From contig CAISYZ010000132.1 in the NCBI GenBank assembly GCA_903889895.1, positions 1 through 36,849 on the forward strand: 36,849 bases of DNA, written 5' to 3'. The first letter of the stretch is position 1. Each line of letters begins with the position of its first letter. Below the pieces are notes generated by a model. The model made no database searches. It had not been told where the DNA came from and saw nothing but the letters and a program-made list of their open reading frames with translations. This stretch comes from an uncultured Verrucomicrobia subdivision 3 bacterium. Its GTDB lineage: Bacteria; Verrucomicrobiota; Verrucomicrobiia; Limisphaerales; UBA11358. Below are positions 34,348-36,849 of this stretch, piece after piece. Both the position numbers and the translations under genes were made by a program.

Positions 34348-36849
34348 ATGGCCCGTGTCCGACAACTTGCTTTGCTCAAGGCTTCCGCTTTGATTTTCTC
34401 CATCGTATTGATGGTGACTTCCTTGTCGGCGAAGACGTCGGATTATTTGATTGATGCTTGGACGAGCGATAGCGGGTTGCCAGACAGTTCAGTCACTTCT
34501 ATTGCGCAAACCCAGGACGGTTATCTTTGGATTGGGACCGCTGATGGGTTGGCCAGATTCGACGGTGTGCGGTTCGAGACGTTTGATCCAATTAACACGC
34601 CGGAGTTGAAAAGTGCGCGCATCACAAAATTGTCGGTGGATGCGTGGGGAACACTTTGGATCAATACTGGTGGTGGTTCAATGACCAGTCTGCGGAATGG
34701 TTCATTCGTATCCGAATGGCAGGGCAAACAGGTGTTCTCGGTGTTCTCATCGTCAAATCAGGTTTTGCTTTCCCTAGCGGGGCATAACTCCACAATGGTT
34801 CGTCGAACCGGGTTTGGTTTTCAGCACAGCGAATGGGAAAACATCCCGCTGGCTGGACAAGTGACTGGCAACAGTATTCAACAGGACGGCAGCGGCGGCA
34901 TCTGGTATACGGTCAAAAAAGATCTATACCGGATGGTGGGAACAAACTCAGAATTAATGACGCCGGCCACGGGCTACCGGGGAAAATCGGTGATGAGCAT
35001 GTCAGTGGACAGCGATGGGCATCTGTGGATCGGAACCGATGAAGGAATCGCACGATGGAATCAGGGGCGATTTGAAGACCAGACGCCCACCAATGGCGAG
35101 CCCAAAGTAAATGTTTCCTCGCTTTACTGCACCCGAAATGGATGCTGGGTTTTTGCGGATGACAAGGTGCGGAAATTCGTGGATCGGCAGTGGGTGACTG
35201 AGGTGGATGCTACCGCATGGAAAAATTTGGTGGCGGCATTCTCACTGGACTTGAATGTATATGAAAACCGGGAAGGCGACATGTGGTTCACTCATCTTGG
35301 ATCAGGGCTGTTTCATCTCAAGCCCGACGGACGAGCGGAACATTTTTCCATCGAGAGCGGCTTGCCCAGCGACCTGGCCAGTTGCTGTTTTCAAGATCGT
35401 GAGGGAAATATTTGGGCTGGTTTGACCCGTGGCGGCTTGGTTCGCTTGCGTCTGAAACAATTCCAAGTCATTGGCTCGGCGGAAGGGATGGTCGCGCCGG
35501 CGGTATCCAGCGTCTGCCAGGATGCCCACAGTAATGTCTGGATTGGCACGTTTAGTGGAGGTATCTATCGCTGGCGGGACGAGAAACTTGATCGGTTCAC
35601 CCTGTCGGAAGGGGCTTACAAGGATTGTTTTTATTCGGCTTGGCCGGATTCGCAAAATCGGCTTTGGTTGAGTGGCGGTCGGGAAGATTTATTTTCTTTG
35701 GAAAATGAGCAAATCATCCCATCCGCCAAACCGGTCCATGGAATTAAAACAATTTTGGTGGACAGGCAGGATCGGGTCTGGCTGGGCCGGCTTAACGGTT
35801 TGTGCTGTCTGGCCAAAGGTTCTCTCAAAACTTTCCCGACAACTAACGGGCTAATTAACATCCGCTCTCTGGCGGAAGATCCAACCGGAGGCATTTGGAT
35901 TGGAACCGGTGACGGAAATCTTTTTCATTTTGAAGATGGAAAATTTACCCGATACCAAACTCAAAATGCCAAAATAGGGCAAGCCATTTGGTCGCTCTTG
36001 CCGGAAGGGGATGGAACGCTTTGGATGGGAATTTTCCGTGGTGGCTTGCTTCGGTTCAAAGATGGGAAATTCACGCGCTATGACATGCAAGACGGATTGC
36101 CGAATGACATCATCTGCCAGATACTGGATGACGGGCTGGGGAAATTATGGATCGGCTCGCACAAGGGAATTTTTTGCATCCCTAAAAAATCTTTCCAAGA
36201 TTTGGATGAGGGCAAGATTCAATCCTTGCCTTGTGTCGCTTACGGATTAAATGACGGGTTGCCCACACTTGAATGTTCCGGCAGTTATCAGCCAGCGTGT
36301 TGGCACGGTCACGATGGTCGGCTGTGGTTCGCCACGGCCAAAGGCTTGGTCTCGGAGCAGCCGGGGGACTTGTCTGTCAATCGCCTGCCGCCGCCCGTGA
36401 TGATTGAAGAAGTCCTCGTGGACGGAAAACCGCAGACAATGTCCTCTGCCTCGCGGACCTTCTTGATTTCACCCGGCAAACATCAGTTGGACTTTCGCTA
36501 CACGGCCTTGAGTTTTATGGCACCTGACAAGATGGTTTTTCGTTACCGACTTCAGGGACTGGAAGAGGACTGGGTTGATGGCGGGACGAAACGTTCCGCT
36601 CATTATGGCCCGCTTCGCCCGGATAAATACCGCTTTCAAGTTATTGCTTGCAACAACGACGGCGTCTGGAACGAAACCGGTGCGGCCATCAACCTGATGG
36701 TTCAGCCGTATTTCTGGCAGACGTGGTGGTTTGAGTTTTCAACAACGGTGGCGGCAATCGTTGCACTTACCTTAACCGTCCGTTACTTCGTGAAGGCGAA
36801 AATGAGGAGGAAACTCGAACGCTTGGAACAGGCACACGCCGTTGAACGA
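34348..36849 (+). CDS. Two-component-regulator propeller / Y_Y_Y sensor (partial)
   Basis: Open from ATG 34348 to the right edge (834 codons, no stop). The N-terminus has an export signal (ALIFSIVLMVTSLSA). The following 650 residues are propeller repeats of the Reg_prop type: DGYLWIGTADGLARFDG, DGHLWIGTDEGIARWN, HSNVWIGTFSGGIYRW, TGGIWIGTGDGNLFHF and GKLWIGSHKGIFCI. Then comes a Y_Y_Y domain (FRYRLQGLEEDWVDGG, YGPLRPDKYRFQVIACNNDGVWNE), one membrane helix (FEFSTTVAAIVALTLTVRYFV), and the start of a signalling linker (KMRRKLERLEQAHAVER). The missing end is most likely a histidine kinase of the NarL/HisKA_3 group, judging from the linker. The propeller would sense a sugar or other ligand in the periplasm. 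GC is lower than in the core genes. Confidence 0.88.
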   Translation, partial: MARVRQLALLKASALIFSIVLMVTSLSAKTSDYLIDAWTSDSGLPDSSVTSIAQTQDGYLWIGTADGLARFDGVRFETFDPINTPELKSARITKLSVDAWGTLWINTGGGSMTSLRNGSFVSEWQGKQVFSVFSSSNQVLLSLAGHNSTMVRRTGFGFQHSEWENIPLAGQVTGNSIQQDGSGGIWYTVKKDLYRMVGTNSELMTPATGYRGKSVMSMSVDSDGHLWIGTDEGIARWNQGRFEDQTPTNGEPKVNVSSLYCTRNGCWVFADDKVRKFVDRQWVTEVDATAWKNLVAAFSLDLNVYENREGDMWFTHLGSGLFHLKPDGRAEHFSIESGLPSDLASCCFQDREGNIWAGLTRGGLVRLRLKQFQVIGSAEGMVAPAVSSVCQDAHSNVWIGTFSGGIYRWRDEKLDRFTLSEGAYKDCFYSAWPDSQNRLWLSGGREDLFSLENEQIIPSAKPVHGIKTILVDRQDRVWLGRLNGLCCLAKGSLKTFPTTNGLINIRSLAEDPTGGIWIGTGDGNLFHFEDGKFTRYQTQNAKIGQAIWSLLPEGDGTLWMGIFRGGLLRFKDGKFTRYDMQDGLPNDIICQILDDGLGKLWIGSHKGIFCIPKKSFQDLDEGKIQSLPCVAYGLNDGLPTLECSGSYQPACWHGHDGRLWFATAKGLVSEQPGDLSVNRLPPPVMIEEVLVDGKPQTMSSASRTFLISPGKHQLDFRYTALSFMAPDKMVFRYRLQGLEEDWVDGGTKRSAHYGPLRPDKYRFQVIACNNDGVWNETGAAINLMVQPYFWQTWWFEFSTTVAAIVALTLTVRYFVKAKMRRKLERLEQAHAVER

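Noticed and set aside
34143..34403. Minus-strand ORF of 86 codons before the sensor gene
   Set aside because: It overlaps the start and signal peptide of the clear plus-strand sensor gene and shows no family pattern.

Overview
The window reads as chromosomal DNA of a free-living, GC-rich bacterium, most likely of the phylum Verrucomicrobiota (Pedosphaera/Limisphaera-like lineages). The hints are large secreted glycoside hydrolases of families GH106 and GH2, a propeller/Y_Y_Y sensor, HEAT/PATAN-type regulators, and clusters of short palindromes between genes. Few start codons have a clear Shine-Dalgarno sequence. The phylum is an inference from content; no rRNA is present.

Layout. 1-320: start of a membrane sensor (cut by the window edge). 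531-2299: S66 LD-carboxypeptidase and a membrane-anchored partner. 2492-2567: tRNA-His. 2693-3781: PilT-like ATPase (minus strand). 3896-6760: methylthioadenosine phosphorylase, a small GreA/GreB-like factor and rhamnulokinase. 6911-9662: a signalling operon of HEAT protein, receiver-PATAN protein and a small roadblock-like protein. 9681-10957: LemA and its membrane partner. 11073-13659: a tightly overlapping cofactor operon, nadC-birA-coaX (NAD, biotin, CoA), followed by leuS. 16785-20492: an ArsR-methyltransferase regulator (SahR type) divergent from metK-ahcY. 20794-27946: a secreted propeller protein, then a GH106 rhamnosidase and a GH2 glycosidase in tandem. 28123-31300: tRNA-Glu, an HNH protein, a periplasmic TPR protein and YjbQ. 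31380-34040: an accessory segment bounded on both sides by dense palindrome clusters. 34348-end: a two-component-regulator propeller sensor (cut by the window edge).

How the genes fit together. metK, ahcY and mtnP cover synthesis of SAM and recycling of its by-products SAH and MTA, and the ArsR-methyltransferase protein is well placed to sense SAH and control metK-ahcY. GH106, GH2 and rhamnulokinase point to breakdown of rhamnose-containing plant or algal glycans.

Two items stand out. (1) The leucyl-tRNA synthetase carries about 130 extra C-terminal residues that look like a PD-(D/E)XK nuclease-type domain (G..AEK helix, then D931 and E942-V-K944), in DNA of visibly lower GC than the rest of the gene. 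(2) The minus-strand cassette 31624-33359 contains an XRE regulator with a Cys-rich tail, a protein made of about 17 perfect-length heptapeptide repeats (21-bp DNA repeats without indels), a short ORF in the same frame separated only by two TAA codons that lie in consecutive repeat units, and a protein with a fibronectin-III-like end. I know no described system with this composition.
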